Assembly (NCBI GenBank): GCA_036824145.1
Contig: DAITAT010000018.1
Location: 1-30,639, forward strand
Source: DATMMS01 sp036824145
GTDB lineage: Bacteria; Chloroflexota; Dormibacteria; DASZGP01
Direction of reading: 5' to 3'
DNA length: 30,639 nt
In this document: piece after piece, positions 28,537 through 30,639 of the stretch
How positions within the stretch are numbered: position 1 is the stretch's first letter
How the letters are laid out: every line of letters starts with the position of its first letter
Made by a program: the position numbers and the translations under genes
The notes under the pieces: model-generated
Databases searched by the model: none
Told to the model about the DNA's origin: nothing
What the model saw: the letters and a program-made list of their open reading frames with translations, nothing else

Positions 28537-30534
28537 ATGACAGGTTGGCAATTTGAGACAACGCCGGTGGCTCGCTGGCGCTCGCGCCCCCTGCTCAGCC
28601 TCGGCCTGCGCCTGGCCGTCGTCACCCTGCCGCTGATCGTCGCCGCCGAGGTCGACCTGGCCTGGAGCCGTGCCATTCCGCCCCCGGTTGGGCTGGCGCG
28701 CACCCTCTTGTGGCTGCTGCCGATTTTTCTCGCCAGCACCCTGGTCCTGTTCCTCACGCGGTGGGTGGCTCGTCGCATGCTCCCGCTGGCGATGCTCCTC
28801 AACATCTCACTGGCATTTCCCGATGCCGCGCCCTCGCGACTTGCGGTCGCGCGCCGGCGGCCGCGCGCCAGGGACCTGGAGCGCGAGGTGAACCGCGCTT
28901 TCGTGCTGGGGGAGACAGCGGAAAAGGCGGAGAGAGCCGAGGTTGTTCTCATCCTCGCCTTGGCTCTGAGTGCCCACGACGTCCGAACCCGCGCTCACTC
29001 GGAGCGGGTGCGCCTCTTCGCCGAGATGCTGGGCAACAAGATGCAAATGATCCGGGATGATCGCGACCGGCTTCGCTGGGCGGCAGTTCTCCACGATGTC
29101 GGCAAGCTCACGATCGCGCCCGCGATTCTCAACAAACGGGGCAGGCCAGACGAAGAGGAATGGGGCATCCTCCGGCAGCACCCCGAGGCCGGCGCGCGGC
29201 TGGCGCGCTCGATGATGCCGTGGCTTGGCGAGGAGTTCGCTCGCGCCGTCGAGCACCACCATGAGAATTACGACGGCTCGGGCTATCCGTACGGCCTGCG
29301 CGGCGACGAGATCTCTCGCATCGGTCGCGTCCTTGCGGTGGTGGACAGCTTCGAGGTCATGACCGCGGTTCGCCCATACCAGCCCCCGATGACAGTTGGC
29401 GCTGCTCGACGGGAACTCGCCAGGTGCTCGGGGACTCAGTTCGACCCAGCTGTGGTCCAGGCTTTCAGCAAGATCCCGCGCTACCGCCTCTACTACACCA
29501 TCGGCAGTAGCTCACTTCTCGCGCTCGTGCCGTTTGTGAAGCACCTGCCCGCAAGTCTTGGGCGGATGTTCGCCCCAGTCGCCAACCTCGCCGCTGTCAC
29601 CGTCGCCGCCTTGCTGGTCCTGGCGGCGGTGGAGGGCGCCGGCGCGATCCACTTCGGCTCACCGGCTCAGCCGGCGCGCCTAATAGCGCCGGTGGCGTTG
29701 ACTACGCCGGGAGGGTTCGTACGCTACTTCCCACCATTCACCACCAGCCACACGGTCGCGACAATCCCCGAAGGCGCCCTGGGCTTTATCGAGGACAGGG
29801 CTCACATCTACGTGAGCGGATTCAACGGGGCGATCAGCCGCTTTTCGCTCTACGGCGGCACCGAAGCCGATGCCAACCCGCGACGCGTGGTCGGTGCCGA
29901 CTCCAGCCTGCTCTTCGAAGGCGGGCGGTATTACTTCGCCGCGCGCGGCACAGGTCTTGCCGGTGGGACGCCGGGGATCTACACGTTCGACCCGAACACG
30001 TTGGAACGGGGACCTATGCTCGTCGCGCTGAACGGCGCTTTGGGTATGGCGGCTGACCCGCAGGGCGACAGCATGTTCGTGGTCGCGTCCGAGGGCCTGT
30101 ACCGCATCGACGACCTCCACGGCCTACCCCGCGTCCATCTCGTGGCGCCAGGCAGCTTTGATGGCGATACTTTGAATGCCGACGGCAGCAGGCTCTATGT
30201 AGCCGACGTGCGGGGGCAGGCGATCTTCGGCTACGACCGCTCCGGCCAGCAGGTACTCAAACTCGATCTGTGCTGCCACAATCCCGACGGGACGGTCGTT
30301 ATGGGTGACGGAGCCAGAAGTGGCGACCTAGACGTCTCGGGGAAAGTCTTCGTCAACGCCAACGACGGAACCATCTTGCAGATCGACACATATCACGGCA
30401 ACGGGGTTTCGGTGGTCGCCAGTGGCGGCCAGCGCGGCGACTTCATGACATTGGGCATCGACGGCTGCCTGTACGCCACCGTCGGTACCGCCATCGTCCG
30501 CATGGAGCCATGTTTCTCCGCTCCCGGCGCCTGA
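28537..30534 (+). CDS. Membrane HD-GYP phosphodiesterase fused to a C-terminal beta-propeller
   Basis: The protein has 665 residues from ATG 28537. Two N-terminal helices (about 20-38 and 52-72) are followed by a cytoplasmic HD-GYP domain: HDVRTRAHSERV, then AAVLHDVGKL (H186-D187), AVEHHHENYDGSGYP (GYP 249-251), and IGRVLAVVDSFEVM. These residues fit an active cyclic-di-GMP (or cyclic dinucleotide) phosphodiesterase. A third helix (about 350-370, LAAVTVAALLVLAAV) leads to some 290 residues of repeated beta strands (FIEDRAHIYVSGFNGAISRF and DGSRLYVADVRGQAIFGYD), resembling an NHL/SMP-30-type propeller. With three helices the propeller lies outside the membrane, so it may be a sensor. An earlier start at 28516 would overlap the -10 box. 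A -10 box 9 nt upstream points to near-leaderless expression. Confidence 0.85.
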   Translation: MTGWQFETTPVARWRSRPLLSLGLRLAVVTLPLIVAAEVDLAWSRAIPPPVGLARTLLWLLPIFLASTLVLFLTRWVARRMLPLAMLLNISLAFPDAAPSRLAVARRRPRARDLEREVNRAFVLGETAEKAERAEVVLILALALSAHDVRTRAHSERVRLFAEMLGNKMQMIRDDRDRLRWAAVLHDVGKLTIAPAILNKRGRPDEEEWGILRQHPEAGARLARSMMPWLGEEFARAVEHHHENYDGSGYPYGLRGDEISRIGRVLAVVDSFEVMTAVRPYQPPMTVGAARRELARCSGTQFDPAVVQAFSKIPRYRLYYTIGSSSLLALVPFVKHLPASLGRMFAPVANLAAVTVAALLVLAAVEGAGAIHFGSPAQPARLIAPVALTTPGGFVRYFPPFTTSHTVATIPEGALGFIEDRAHIYVSGFNGAISRFSLYGGTEADANPRRVVGADSSLLFEGGRYYFAARGTGLAGGTPGIYTFDPNTLERGPMLVALNGALGMAADPQGDSMFVVASEGLYRIDDLHGLPRVHLVAPGSFDGDTLNADGSRLYVADVRGQAIFGYDRSGQQVLKLDLCCHNPDGTVVMGDGARSGDLDVSGKVFVNANDGTILQIDTYHGNGVSVVASGGQRGDFMTLGIDGCLYATVGTAIVRMEPCFSAPGA

Positions 30535-30594
30535 CCGTTTGGCCGGGGTGAAGGATGACTCGCGTGAACTCAAGCCCCGTTCAGAATTTGACGC

Positions 30595-30639
<45 letters not shown>

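Overview
The window is a high-GC bacterial chromosome segment. Genes are densely packed, with tight operons, many GTG/TTG starts and -10 boxes (TAnnnT) placed 6-9 nt from the start codon, which implies widespread leaderless transcription. Gene content and style suggest a Terrabacteria-type lineage such as Chloroflexota/Dormibacterota or a relative. This is inference: no rRNA or other decisive marker is present.

Layout. (1) 1-9770: the string secA (3' end only), prfB, ftsE, ftsX, an M23 murein hydrolase with coiled coil, and an S41 processing protease, on the + strand. Three GT87-like polytopic membrane glycosyltransferase genes lie on the - strand in the gaps secA/prfB (two genes) and prfB/ftsE (one). 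prfB carries an intact programmed +1 frameshift site. (2) 9776-15557: an operon for a 2-oxoacid (probably branched-chain) dehydrogenase complex in the order E3, E1alpha, E1beta, E2, followed by lipoyl synthase lipA, joined by ATGA/TGATG overlaps. (3) 15595-18133: tRNA-Val(UAC) and tRNA-Phe(GAA), each directly followed by a GT87-like gene that has no normal start codon between the tRNA and its first membrane helix. (4) 18134-20975: infA (apparently starting at AUC), a leaderless M29 aminopeptidase gene, isocitrate dehydrogenase and a rhodanese. (5) 20972-22433: a convergent CYTH protein, then an 832-bp segment bounded by 20-bp inverted repeats and a 4-bp direct repeat. It carries a Flp pilin gene and a small basic KGG-motif gene but no transposase. 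(6) 22457-26023: mrfA-mrfB (DEAD/DUF1998 helicase plus DEDD exonuclease), behind two tandem sites that resemble SOS/LexA boxes. (7) 26013-30639: a second secreted M23 peptidase (- strand), a stand-alone LigD-type polymerase, an HD-GYP phosphodiesterase fused through a membrane helix to a C-terminal beta-propeller, and a partial tRNA-Gly(GCC) on the - strand.

How the genes fit together. FtsEX should control the adjacent periplasmic M23 hydrolase, and the S41 protease may mature or turn over such envelope proteins. LipA would lipoylate the E2 protein encoded just before it. mrfAB and the LigD-like polymerase form a DNA-repair neighbourhood. The observations most worth following are the apparent LexA control of mrfAB, the AUC start of infA, the tRNA-fused GT87 genes, the GT87 genes lodged in a conserved gene string, the inverted-repeat-bounded pilin cassette and the HD-GYP/propeller fusion.
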